Source of the DNA: Smittium culicis
Lineage: Eukaryota > Kickxellomycota > Harpellomycetes > Harpellales > Legeriomycetaceae
Length of the DNA: 25,533 nt
Direction of reading: 5' to 3'
Assembly (NCBI GenBank): GCA_001970855.1
Contig: LSSN01001757.1
Coordinates: forward strand, 1-25,533
Part shown: positions 1 through 10,978 of the stretch, piece after piece
How the letters are laid out: each line of letters begins with the position of its first letter
Numbering within the stretch: the stretch's first letter is position 1
The notes under the pieces: model-generated
What the model was told of the DNA's origin: nothing
Database searches by the model: none
Seen by the model: only the letters and a program-made list of their open reading frames with translations
Made by a program: the position numbers and the translations under genes

Positions 1-399
1 TGCAAATTTGATTTCTTTTGTTTTAACTATGTGTTTACTATTTTCATCTTTAAATTTTAGAAATAAAATTTTTCTTTTATTGTCGATTTCAAAGCAGGAT
101 TGAATCTCTCCAATTTGGCCGAGAATCTCCTCGATGATGGTATCGATGTCTGCCTTAAACTCACTAAGTCTACATCCTAATTTAAATGGTGTGCCACCCA
201 TACAAATTATCTTTTTGGCTTTTGGTTTAATACCGGAGACCATCTCCATGATAGATATAGGTTTATATGTATTTGTGTTTTTATATAAAATTTTTTTATA
301 CCCTGAGGCGATGCCCTCTGGGGGCTTCAGGTTAGTTGATGCCACTTTTGCCCAGCTACGGGTGTCGAGTGATTGGGTACTAGTAGTGCTAGTTTCCAT
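1..399 (-). CDS. Partial open frame, probable gag-like ORF1 of a non-LTR retrotransposon
   Basis: Reading leftward from an ATG at 399-397, 133 codons stay open without a stop to the left edge, so the protein is cut off by the window. The start reads METSTTSTQS followed by RSWAKVAS, then a basic Lys/Tyr-rich stretch and an acidic helix-like segment (FKADIDTIIEEILGQIGEIQ). A Ser/Thr-rich leader followed by a SWAKVA-type motif is common at the N-terminus of ORF1 (gag-like) proteins of Tad/LINE-type elements, and I recall similar proteins as high-copy families in Harpellales genomes. The zinc knuckles and reverse transcriptase that would prove this are not in the window. Its GC content is higher than that of the DNA beside it. 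The open frame is well supported; the function is inference. Confidence 0.6.
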   Translation of the reverse strand, partial: METSTTSTQSLDTRSWAKVASTNLKPPEGIASGYKKILYKNTNTYKPISIMEMVSGIKPKAKKIICMGGTPFKLGCRLSEFKADIDTIIEEILGQIGEIQSCFEIDNKRKILFLKFKDENSKHIVKTKEIKFA

Positions 400-2014
400 T
401 ACGCCTTGTATTCGAGAGCGAATTCAATTACTATGGTAAAGTTTATAACTATTGACTTGTAATTCTTTAAAAATAAATTATCGAATCTTATTGGCTGTTC
501 AAATTGTTATTCTTCGAAGTAGAAGAGAGAGAGCCAATGCAGGTTTTTAGGATAAACTTTTTTCTTTGTTTCTTTCTTCTTTTTTTTTAGTTGCCTAGCT
601 TTTGTCTATTACTGTGCCAGTAAATCGCAATGAATACAAACCACAATATCTGCTACTTGAAAGCAAACCACAATTGCCGCCATTTGAGTGAATTTGCCGT
701 ATGATTTGCTGGATCTGCCAATAATATACTGCACAATTCGAAATTGGACAATCGGAGGTTACTATTCGCTGTCGCTGTTGTCAATTTGGGTTAATTAACG
801 AAAGTTGTTCATTAATTGTGAAGAATAGATTTCTTGGCTTGATCAATTGGCCAGCTTTTGAGATCCCAGCTAATTAGAAAAGGCGTATCAGCTGCCAGCG
901 TTCTTTAAAAGCTTTTGGTTTATGGCATTTTAATTCGTCCTTTCCCATCCAAACCTTTAAAATATATATTCATTAATTCGTTTACTAATTAAAGGAATCA
1001 GTATTATTTGTTTCTACTCCACAGCAACCCAATAATTGAATGAGTTAAGAGATTTAACTAATATTTTTGAGAGTGCTTGACTAGATTTGGGAGACCAATA
1101 GCAGATTACAACCATTGGGCTGGGCTATACCCATTCCATTAAAAAGCAAATTTACATTACTGCAAATAGCGGTCCATAAAAATTGGCGCTGCGTTCATAA
1201 GTAAATAAATCCAAATCCGCTGAATTTTAAGAACTGCATAACTTTTTAATGCATTTTTTATCAAGCAATCTGTAAGCGAAATAATAAAACCTTAGATTTG
1301 ATTTTCCAACTCTTTACGTCATGATTGCTACTTAATTTTCATTTTAATTTACTAAAACCTAACCATATTTTAATCATCACAAATAATAAACTTTTAATTA
1401 CATTTGTTAGCTTGCTTATTCTCAGCTATGAGAAAATTTAGCCAAAGACCTTTTACTTATAAGACGCAGTTTTAAGCGTTTGGAATTTAGCTGATTTGTA
1501 TAGACTTTATACCAAATCTCATTTCAAATACTTTCGTTTTGGGCTTCAATTGACGCAGAATAAAATATACTTATTCAATACGCTTTGTTTCGTCTGCTAA
1601 CAGCAAATTCAACTATATTTGGCTGAATCTTAAGCCAATAATCAGGCATTTATAGCAAGATGGCAGATAGTTATATTATTATAATTGGCTTCCTGGCTTA
1701 CTCTTCATCCTTATTTTTTTTCCAGCTTTGTAGTAAAGAAATTTAGTTAGTTTTCAAAGTATATAGCCTTTCCTATCACAAATCCTTTCCCTTCGCTTCA
1801 TTATTATTCATCGTTCCTTCTTTTTTTTCGTACTTTGTCTATCGTTTCATTTTTCCTTTCTTTGTACTTCATCTATGGTTTAATTATTCGTTTCTTACTA
1901 CTTTCATAACTCCAAAGATTCCCCTCTCTCTACCCAAGAATACAAAATCTCATATTTTAGCACCGATTTCTTCTATTTAAAAGCGACTACTTGTATCTAA
2001 TAAAAGTAAAAAAC
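400..2014. other. Gene-free AT-rich region, with a pyrimidine-rich tract upstream of ALG14
   Basis: No frame with coding character is visible on either strand in these 1.6 kb. The first few hundred bases may be the 5' untranslated part of the leftward ORF that starts at 399. From about 1767 to 1950 the plus strand is rich in C and T (repeated CTTTC/TTCC runs), which is typical of fungal promoters and 5' leaders. An A/T-rich TATTTAAAA motif sits at about 1974-1982, 30-40 bases before the ALG14 ATG. No tRNA, snRNA or obvious repeat family was recognised. Confidence 0.45.
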
Positions 2015-3082
2015 ATGCTGTATTCGATTATATTATTCGTGTCTGTAATTTCTATTCTTCGATTGTTTTTCATTGTTCCTGCTCTGACTGTAATACTGGA
2101 AAATCTTTTCAATTATGATATTATTCCCAAAAAAACGACCAAAGCCGCTAAAAAAAAAGCTCTTATAGTTCTTGGTTCAGGTACCCCACCATTAAATATC
2201 CCACACCCCCTAATATGCATTTCTAATAGATAATATAAATTTTATGTTTGCTTTACATTACTGCTTTAATCTTGCGTTATTTAATTTTTTTTGTAAATCA
2301 ATAAAAGGCGGTCATACAACTGAAATGCTTTTTATCTCTAAGGAATTGACTGAATGTTTCTCCAAAATTGATTTCGTATACACTCAAGATGATTTTCTCA
2401 GTAGGCAACATGCTCTAAACTCAATTTCTAAAAACCAAAAGGTCTTGAACATTCACTTCCCACTCACGATATTACTAGATTTTGCCTATATAATGCAACT
2501 TTCGCTTTTGAATATTCTTTCAGCTTTATATACTTCTGCTGCTTTTATATAGGAAACCGCTGACTTTCACTGTGTCCCAAGACCAAGAAAAGTTGGGCAG
2601 TCTTATATCTCTTCCATTTTCACAACACTGCACACTCTCTTGTACTGCGTGAAGCTTATATTCTCCCAACGCCCTGATATAGTACACTCAAAGACTAAAT
2701 TATCTTTTATCCCATAAACTATTCATCCACACTCTAAACTTCTTTTTTTATATATATATTATTTCAGATTTTATGCAACGGGCCAGCCATCTGCATTCCA
2801 ATAATATTTGCCTCGTATATCCCAAGAGTAAGCCTGTTCTGTTTATTCTTTTTTTTTTTATTTGGTGCTGCTTAAATTCTTTTTTATTTTAACATTATTT
2901 ATGCTTTGTAGTATTTTGGAATTCGTTGTACTCGAATTGTGTACATTGAATCATTAGCAAGAGTAAAATCACTCTCTCTTTCTGGGAAAATAGCATATTA
3001 TCTGGCAGACTTATTTGTTGTACAATGGAACTATTTGTTATTGAAATACCCCAGATCCCAATATATCAACTGTATACTTTAA
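2015..3082 (+). CDS. ALG14: ALG14, membrane subunit of UDP-GlcNAc:dolichyl-PP-GlcNAc N-acetylglucosaminyltransferase
   Basis: Five exons join in frame: 2015-2180, 2308-2441, 2553-2681, 2768-2827 and 2912-3082, giving 219 residues, close to the usual ALG14 length. Residues 1-35 form a hydrophobic ER anchor. The family motif GSGGHT lies at 54-59 across the first splice junction. The C-terminal part carries PRPRKVGQSY, CNGPAICIP, RIVYIESLARVKSLSLSGK and VVQWNYLLLKYPRS, all typical of ALG14. In known species ALG14 anchors the catalytic subunit ALG13 to the ER and together they add the second GlcNAc of the dolichol-linked N-glycan precursor. The C-terminal tail after KYPRS is the part expected to contact ALG13. 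An upstream in-frame TTG at 1991 was not used because ATG 2015 starts the anchor. Introns have TAG or CAG acceptors; the donor at 2442 (GTCTTG) is weak. AATAAA occurs at 3089. Confidence 0.93.
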
Positions 3083-3335
3083 CAACCCAATAAATATAAA
3101 ATAGACAGAACAGATTAAATTGATAATGAATGCTATTATTTAGTTTTACATCCAAAAAGGCAAACATAATTTTATTCAAAGAGAATAAAAATCAAAAATA
3201 ATTGAACAAATTAAAACGTATTCAGAAAAAGGCTAAAAGAAAAGTCGTTTTTTTAAAAATTCTTTTATAAAATGGAAAATTTTATTAATTTATTTACTTT
3301 TTTTGGTATATAAGCAACAACAATTGGAGATGAGT
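3083..3335. other. Shared 3' region of two convergent genes
   Basis: ALG14 (+) and uL24m (-) end toward each other in 253 bp. On the plus strand AATAAA is at 3089-3094. On the minus strand an AATAAA lies at 3286-3281, about 50 bases past the uL24m stop. These are candidate polyadenylation signals. The rest is A/T-rich with no coding signal. Confidence 0.4.
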
Positions 3336-4197
3336 TTATATTAAGCTGCGGCGCCTGTTAGCAATTTCTCTCAATACGTCGCTGGGCATTGGGCGTTCGC
3401 CATTTAATGGCACATATGTTACTTTGGTCACATCTTCGGGCATAGTGTCTTTATCGCCATCCGCCCAGATGTTTTGGTACTCCATGTATTTTGGCTTTGG
3501 GATATACGTTCCACTCGCTAGTGCATAACGGCGCTTTTCTTTCTTACCAGTCTCTGGATCAACAAACGGAACTAATTTGACTTTAGTTGGTCGCCTATAT
3601 AAAAAATAATTAGGAAAGTGATTAGTATTCAGAAGATATCTTTTTAACTATATATTTTTTATGAGCTAGTATTAATACTTTAATTCTTTATGCAATATAT
3701 ATCACTTTAAAAGATATTTTAAAGCAAAGTGTAAATATGTATATGTAATATTGGAAATATCTAAATATAAATTTAATTTACCCATCTGATGGATCCACTA
3801 GCGCAACATTAGTGACATGAACTGGCATCTCCTTGAGAACTATACCTGAAGGCGTATTAGAACTTTTTGGAACGCTTTTTTTTGCCTACAAATACAGCAA
3901 ATTAAATAAATTATCTATAGCACAAACAATAAATGCAAAAAATAAAATGAATTTTTTCTTGGAAATGGGGGGGGGGTAACTTACAACATTGACGTTGGTG
4001 ATAGTGACTGTATTTCTGCTTCTTGTTACTTCGACGACTCTTCCTGATTTTCCCTTATCTTTGCCTGAAATCACCATGACTTGATCTCCTTTAACGATCT
4101 TCCAGCTCTTTATCTTCTCCGACTCAAGCAATGGCTTGATCACTTTGGAAACTCTTGGATTGATTTGCTTCAAAATCGATTTGTGGATAAGCGTCAT
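3336..4197 (-). CDS. MRPL24: Mitochondrial large-subunit ribosomal protein uL24m
   Basis: Three exons on the minus strand, 4197-3985, 3885-3782 and 3594-3336, join to 191 residues. The KOW motif region is at about residues 34-71 (KGDQVMVISGKDKGKSGRV). The bacterial uL24 signature that follows, GIVLKEMPVHVTNVALVDPSDGRP, spans the second junction. The C-terminal extension after this core (LASGTYIPKPKYMEY and onward) fits the mitochondrial rather than the bacterial or cytosolic form. The protein is the uL24 of the mitochondrial large subunit (human MRPL24, yeast MRPL40), which binds 23S-type rRNA early in assembly. The basic, Leu/Ile-containing first 30 residues could act as targeting sequence. 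Both introns are GT-AG (3886-3984 and 3595-3781). A run of ten G at 3967-3976 lies in the first intron only a few bases from its donor. Confidence 0.93.
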
Positions 4198-4934
4198 TTT
4201 TCTTTCTTTCTTTTAATATAGGATGTTATTTCTGTTGCCTCCTTGAACAAATAATTAAAAAAATTGTATATGTTAGATATTTGAAAGTAAATATTTTTTT
4301 TGATACAGCAAAACAAAACCTAATTGTTTTTTTTCTGATAGTGCTGAATGCTGGATAAAGAGCCAGCCCGATATAAATTCTATATAATTAAAAAATAAAG
4401 TTTTTTTCTTAACTTACGTTAAATTCGTCTTTCCTTGATTTTAAAGCAAAAAGTCTAGTTTAATTTTAGTTTTTTTTTTTTATTCGTTTAAATCTATGAA
4501 TAAACTAATACACCGTTATAAAAAAAAAAATATCAATAAAAATGTTCCTTTATCAAAATCAAATTCAGCATTAAAAAAAAAGCTATTATATAATTAGCAA
4601 ATTATAATCAATATATTCTGATTTAGTTTCCGTAAAGTTTTTCGTATAAATTATCACTTTTGCCTAATAAACTTCAATTATAACCTATTTGTTTGGCTTA
4701 TCAAAAAATTTACTTTATTAGAAGATGTTTATAATTGGCTATTAATTTAGCTATTATTTGAATTTATTAAATCTATTGGGTGAAAAATAGTTATTTTAGT
4801 TATGATCTGTCTAATGAATGCGTTTAAATTCTTAATCATGTGAGGATAATGCAAAATTATAAGCGATTATGAATTATATTGGCCAGCCACAAACTCAGCC
4901 TTGATCACTGGCTTTAAGCAGTCCACTGCGAATT
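4198..4934. other. Intergenic region, 5' leader of uL24m
   Basis: There are 737 bp of A/T-rich DNA between the uL24m start and the stop of the next leftward gene, with no coding frame. On the minus strand a good donor (GTAAGTT) starts at 4417, and possible acceptors (CAACAG, AAAAG) lie between it and the ATG. A 5' UTR intron is therefore possible but not demonstrated. A purine-rich AAAGAAAGAAAG tract directly precedes the ATG on the coding strand. Confidence 0.35.
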
Positions 4935-6776
4935 TTAGTCAGAAATGAACTTTGATTTAACATAGAAAAGACACTGTAATATATGCGTATTCTCGAGTTT
5001 AATATCTCTATCCAGAAGCTATAAAAGTTCATAGCAATAAATATAATTACAATATATATTGAATAAATACTCTAATAAATATAGGATCTTTTTTGTTATG
5101 CGTTAAACACTATATACACACTAATATGAGTGTAGCATATATACAAGGATATAATAACAAAAAATGTGCTAAACTTCGTTAAAGATTGAAGTATAAAATA
5201 AAAATAAAAAAAATTAATGCTTCAAATACCTGCTCTAATAGTCCTAATCGTCTTTCACTTATCGAGTTATTACCGCCTTTCTCTAATTTTTTTGTATTAA
5301 TTCCCTAAACATTCAAATAAAAAAAATGCAAAAAAGGATTAGTATCCGTAAATATTAGCCTCATGCATGGATTAAGTATATCGGACTAAAAAATAATAAA
5401 AAAGAAGTAATATTGGAGACACACTTACTTTAGGGTGGTAATATAAACAACTTTCGCCTTTATTGCATTTCCCTTTTACAAAGTTCCTACAAGTCTTGGT
5501 TTTTGTTCGTGGCTCCTCATGGCTTAACACAAGCGATGAGTATGGCTTATCGGGAATGATTTTTGATGACAAAGTTTCTGGTATTAAACCTTCCAAATCA
5601 GAGTCTATTGCTTTCTCGTCGCTGCTCGTATCAGTGTCGCTGTCACTTGTAATCGAACTTTCAGAATCAGAATTATTTATACTATCGCGGTTAATTTTGT
5701 TGTTTATGGTATTTGTTTTGACATTTCCTTTTGAAACATGTATTTTTTCCTTATTTTTTAGAGGCTCAACTTCTGGTTCTTCGTCGCTACTTGAATCAGT
5801 GTCATAATTTGCTAGCAAAGATAATGGATCTGTCTATAAAGAGTAAACAAATAGTTGAAAACATAAAAATAACGCCTTTAAAATTAATAAAAAAGCAGCA
5901 ATTAAAAGAGAAAAAATCAATAGAAGTCATTCCACTCATAGTTAGTCTTGACTATTTAAAAATAATCAACCTTGCTCTTCACAGCAATCAAAATGAAACT
6001 CGTATATGTATACTTAATCTTATATATTATTAAACATAATTACATTTTCAAGCTTAGTAGATCGAGTGCCTTTTTCGGAGTCTTTTTTCTTTAATTTCTA
6101 TTTTACCCCCCATTTAATTCAAATAATGCAATATTAATATTTAGGAACAACAAAAAAAATAGCTAGAATAATCTCGAATAATTGGTTTGCATTGAAAAAA
6201 AATTTAAAGCCTTTATAAATAAAAAAATCACCTTGGCCTTTATATTCTCTTCGGTAGGGTAGTTTCTTTTTCTTTCTTGAATCCAAGCTGCAATCTCTTC
6301 TGGGGTTTCCAGCTTTATTTTCAGGTATGGATTTATGCTAATATAACAAAAAAACAATATAAATTTTGTTTACATATCCCAAAAACTAGTGAAGAGAAAA
6401 TAATTTTGAAATTTAAAAGACTGGAATAAATTTTTTTAACAAAGATTTGAATACTGGATTTATAAAAATAAATTCCAAACTATTGCTTTTTTACTAAGGA
6501 CACTTTATTTTATTAATTAATTGTAAAAGCTTACAATTCTTCGCGCGATGAATCTAATTTCACTTTTTTCTTTTCAGTACTCTTCTCCTCTTGGTAAACG
6601 GAACTATATTCTTGCACTCTCTTAACTCCTGTATCAAATTTATCCATGGGGAACATTGAGAAATTTCCAGCTATTTCCTCATCACTACTGCTCTCGCTTT
6701 CACTCCCCGATTCATTTTTGTTTGTTGAGTCGTTATAGATTTTGCTTTTATCTTTTAAATCGCTGATATTATACAT
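4935..6776 (-). CDS. NUFIP1: NUFIP1/Rsa1-type snoRNP assembly factor with CCCH zinc finger
   Basis: Six exons on the minus strand, 6776-6535, 6337-6232, 6097-6044, 5833-5429, 5304-5230 and 5018-4935, join to 321 residues. Residues 90-116 match the conserved NUFIP1 domain (LETPEEIAAWIQERK followed by NYPTEENIKAK), which in yeast Rsa1 and human NUFIP1 contacts Snu13/15.5K during box C/D snoRNP assembly. An acidic Ser-rich stretch follows DPLSLLANYDTDSSSDEE (from about residue 136). A CCCH finger of spacing C-x7-C-x5-C-x3-H covers residues 249-267. The last two exons encode SERRLGLLEQLLDRDIKLEN and a Leu-rich end, a C-terminal helix also seen in family members. Start chosen at the first in-frame ATG. 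Exon 3 (54 bases) is the least certain, because its acceptor lacks a pyrimidine tract and a second AG lies nine bases further on. Expected to be nuclear. Confidence 0.88.
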
Positions 6777-8047
6777 ATTGGAATTCCGCTATCTAATTAT
6801 TTAGCCTTGTTGCATTCATCAATGTTATCCTATTCTTAATATTGATGGATAGCTTGTGTGCTCTATAAAGTATATACTATTAATACTCAAAATTCTTAAG
6901 CAATTTTTTTTTCGTTTCAATTAAGCTTTTTTTAAATAAAAGAATTAAAGAAAGATTCTTTCAAGTTATAGTTTAAATTTCTAATTAAAAATTTAAATTA
7001 AAAAAAAAATTCCTGTTTGATTAGCCAATAATATTTTTACATACGAATATTTGCCTCTTTTTTTTTTCATTGAGCCGTTTTTTTACTTTTATCGCAAAAT
7101 TAAGATCCCTTATAAAAATAAATAATAAAGAAAAAATCCTGCATTTGATAAGTGATTAACTAGTAAGTCCAAAAAATACAATATGATGGCAGATTAATAA
7201 TTTTAATAATTTAAAGATATATAGATATGAATAAAACGGTTTCAAAAAATTTTTTTTTCGGGTATCGATATATATAATTTTGTACTTGATTAATTGAATA
7301 AAATCAATAACCCTATTCTAGAGTATAGCTATAGCTGCACTCTCTTTAATTTTATTACTTAGTAATTATTATATCCCATTCATCCATGTATCTATCGCCG
7401 GTACCTTTACAACATCCATCCTAATACCCATAAAATCTTCGCTGAAAATAGTTAGCTGCAGCTTTTGTCAGCTATATTCACTTTCTTTGTTTTTTATGTA
7501 TAAAACACAAATCGTGGATTTAATCTTGTGAATCTTTTTTTTTATTTATAATGCTAAAAATATACTAAATACTCTAGAAATTATTACTTGGATAATTCAT
7601 ATAGGTATTAGAAATCTGGTCACAACACCTTTTACCAATATCCACTATAATATATTTATTCAGGTTATATTCTTGATTGACAAATCACTTCATAAGTTTC
7701 AAAATCTTATTAAAACTTTAAGGTATATTACAATTCCTATGCTTTTTTATTTTTAAAACTTACAATTAATATAAATGATAAATCAACATATGAAATTTCC
7801 CAAACACCTAAAACTACAAAAACACTTATAATAACGGAGGTGATATAGATTAAAATTTAGATACACATTTATTAATACCTACTCGTATTTATCAAAGATT
7901 TCATTATTTTATTAGATAAAAAATAATAGTTGAAGAATTTTAACTAGCTATTAAGTAATTGTATGAAAAATACGATGGTATAAAATTAAATTCTTTAATC
8001 AGTAGATGATTAAATGATATATAAATAGTCCAATTGGATACAAAAAT
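6777..8047. other. Gene-free AT-rich intergenic region
   Basis: These 1.27 kb lie between the MVP1 stop and the NUFIP1 start, both leftward genes, so they should hold the MVP1 3' UTR and the NUFIP1 promoter. I see no frame of coding quality, no RNA gene and no repeat family. Homopolymer runs of A and T are frequent. A less A/T-rich patch at about 7375-7480 has no recognisable content. Confidence 0.4.
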
Positions 8048-10978
8048 CTAGGATTCCCAGTCTGTAAAATCACTACTTTTGTTAGGCATATTTTCTGCAA
8101 CTATTAGTGTTTGCTTCCAGGTATTCATCATCAAGTCATGATGTTTAATATTATCGTTAACCAGTCTAAGATAAATGGATGAGTAGTAGCTTTTGAACCT
8201 TCTGTATCTTTCAACCTCATGGAAAAACAGTAATTTCATCAAACTCTCTTCGTATTTTATTTCGTTTAAAACACCGACGTCCTAGGAAAAAATATATATC
8301 ATATTTTAACAATAAAAAAATACTTATAATAACGAAATGCTAGATTAAAATATTATTCTCTAAAATTGTCATTACGCTTTCTAATTGCAATTTCACTTTT
8401 TGTATCATAGCTTCACTTTGGTTATTTTCTGCCATTGTGTAGAGCTGTTCCTTATAGTTGATAATTTTTTCTTCTAACTTTGTAATTTCTGATGACCTAT
8501 TATACCCTTTAATCCTCTCAATCAGCAACTAAAAAATAATAAGATAGATCAGCTTTAAATATTGAAGAAAAAGCTTGAGAAAAAAAATACTAAAAATGTC
8601 AAATTTATCAATTAAAATACCTTCATAAAGTAAATAATTGCTGTTTGCTTTTTAAAGCCATCAGAAGATACTGATGAGGTTATTTCGCTCTAAAAAATAT
8701 AGCATATTAATCAAATTAAAAATCAATGCCTAAAAATGTAATAACTAAGCTTATACCATGGATTTTTCTAAAAGTGAAAGATCTGAAAAGTTCATTGATA
8801 ATCCTTGGAAGTTTTTTTCAAGCCTTTTTTCATTTTCTCTGGGTTTAAGCATTGGGGCAATAGATGATTTTGGGTCCAAGGGCGTATTTAAAGGCCTGTA
8901 GTGTATATGAATAAAAAAAATTAATGTAAATTGTATAAACTTAGAAAAATTAAACGCAATAGCTATAACAATAAAAGTAAAATATTTATGAATAGTAAAA
9001 ATTAAAGCACCTTAAAGATTCGCTCATTGAAAAAAGTTCATCGCCTATTGCATTCTTATATTTAGAAATTTTATCAAGAGATGATGTCATTTTTTTAATA
9101 TCATCCAAATCTTTTTGAACTGACTTTGAAAATGAATCAATAGAGTTAAAGACAGAATCTATTTCATTAGGATTCAATCCTTTTTTTAATGCATTGATAT
9201 CTAGCCTTTCGATGATAGTATTGTTGTAGCTCGCTTTTAGTTCTTTGGAAATATCCTATAAAAATAATTTAATTCATTTATAAAAAATTATTTAGTATGA
9301 ATGCTTAAACAAAATAAAACTAAAACATCTTATATATAAGTATTAATACAGTAGTAAAAAAAGAAAAATGAAACTGGAATAACCTCTTTAGCAGTAAAGA
9401 ACTTTTCAACTAGCGGATCTCTTTGCAAGTAAGGGAATCTCATAACTGAGTTGGAATATCTGTTTAAGCCTAAAAGTCTATTGTCTAAAAATGGCCTATC
9501 GACTATAAATATTTATTCTTGCATGTTTTAAAGCGCTATCACTTCATGCCTTGGCAATAAATTTCTTATAGAATAAATGAAAAATAAAAATTAATATAAA
9601 TTACCTGGAAAACCTTTAGGGGGGATCAGAGGTAGTAGCCGAAATATGTATTTCTTACTCAAGTATCCGGACAATAAAAAGAAATCGTTGTATCTTCTTA
9701 CAACGTTTTGATTGTAAATCTATAAAAATTTTAAAAGTAATAACGTTTGTACCTAGAGCTTAGTAATAGGAAACTTATATTAAATACGAATATTTTACAA
9801 GAGCTAACCAATAGTCAAAAATCTTACATTATTGAAAACTTCGTAATTGATATGTTTGAAGACCATTCCTCCTTTTTCAGAAGATTCCTTAATTGTAACA
9901 AACTCTAAATCTAATTGGAATTGTTTAGTATCATCGCCATCCAGAAGGTGTAGACTACCAGGGTTGCTGCTACTGGGGTAGGGCGACTTGTTTGAAACTA
10001 CAGAAGAGCTTTTTGATCTTCTTTGAATATTATCTGGTGCGGTATTTTCTCTTCTGGCCTCTGATACTATATTGGAATCATTATTGGAGCCCAATCCCCA
10101 TGGATCAGAAGACACGGCTACAGAAGAACTGTATTGTGCTAATGGTGATGAGAACTGAGGTGCCAAATCATTACCACTATCGCTAAATGGGCTAAGAGGA
10201 GCAGAGCCATAAAACTTAGGTTCAGGAAGAGCTAATAATTATATAATTTAATATATGTAAAAATTGTATTAAAAAAAGGGATACAACGATATGAAAGAAT
10301 AGATTAGAGCTTACAGTTTTTGTTAATTTCCAAGCTACTCAAGCTAACATCTAATATTTAACCAAGAGATTTTCAGAAAAGCGAAAAGGATTATAACAAG
10401 ATATATAAAGAGGAAAATATAATAAGTAGCTTACCAAAATTATTTTGGGCTAAAGCCAGTAGAGATAAAGCAGTGTTAAAACTTTTTTTATCGATGTTAT
10501 TAGGGTTTTTGGTTATTGAAATAAATAAAATCTATATAATACATAGGTAAGTGAAATCAACTTTTGTGGAAACTATATAGAGGATATAAAACAGGTAAAA
10601 ATAAGGGCAAAAAACCTTGTCAATCATATTTTTAGAAATGTTTCCCGTTTTTAATAAATCAGATAAATCATTAATATGCACAGTTGAGCTTCCTCTACTC
10701 AAACTGTTGAAGGATTCTTCATATATTGGCGGATAAGAAACAGTATCTATTTAAATGAATGAATTAAATTATTAGCTTTGAATCATGGTTTGTTTATCGT
10801 ATCCATCATTTTTAGGGTGATTAAATTGTAAATTATAGGATGATTGTTTAATTTAAACAAAAGAGTAAGATTTATGAACAATTTAAAACATACCCAGATT
10901 ACTAAGACTTGGAGACAGTATAACAGGGACTGAGTTCTGCTGCTCCCCCCAGGGGTCATCGATGTCAAACATGGACAT
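8048..10978 (-). CDS. MVP1: MVP1 (SNX8-type) sorting nexin, PX and BAR domains
   Basis: Twelve exons on the minus strand (10978-10894, 10746-10616, 10531-10435, 10350-10315, 10231-9828, 9719-9605, 9502-9384, 9255-9011, 8895-8757, 8689-8621, 8528-8376, 8281-8048) join with all phases consistent to 608 residues, within the family range. The N-terminus has DDPWGEQQ and later SSDPWGLG, short acidic WG motifs seen in Mvp1 proteins, then helical and Ser-rich segments. The PX domain runs from about 219 to 329, with the phosphoinositide-binding VVRRYNDF (257-264) and the PPKGF loop (284-288). From 330 to the end is a long helical BAR region. In yeast Mvp1 acts in endosome-to-vacuole/Golgi membrane sorting and retromer-independent recycling. 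The start is ATG 10978; a second ATG lies two codons later. Exon 4 is only 36 bases. The donors at 10615 (GTTTTT) and 9383 (GTTATT) are weak. Confidence 0.93.

Noticed and set aside
134..439. 101-codon plus-strand open frame
   Set aside because: It is antisense to the leftward frame 399-1, which has the better protein character and stays open to the edge.
2244..2552. 102-codon plus-strand frame as its own gene
   Set aside because: It runs through parts of two ALG14 introns; only 2308-2441 is coding, as the second exon.
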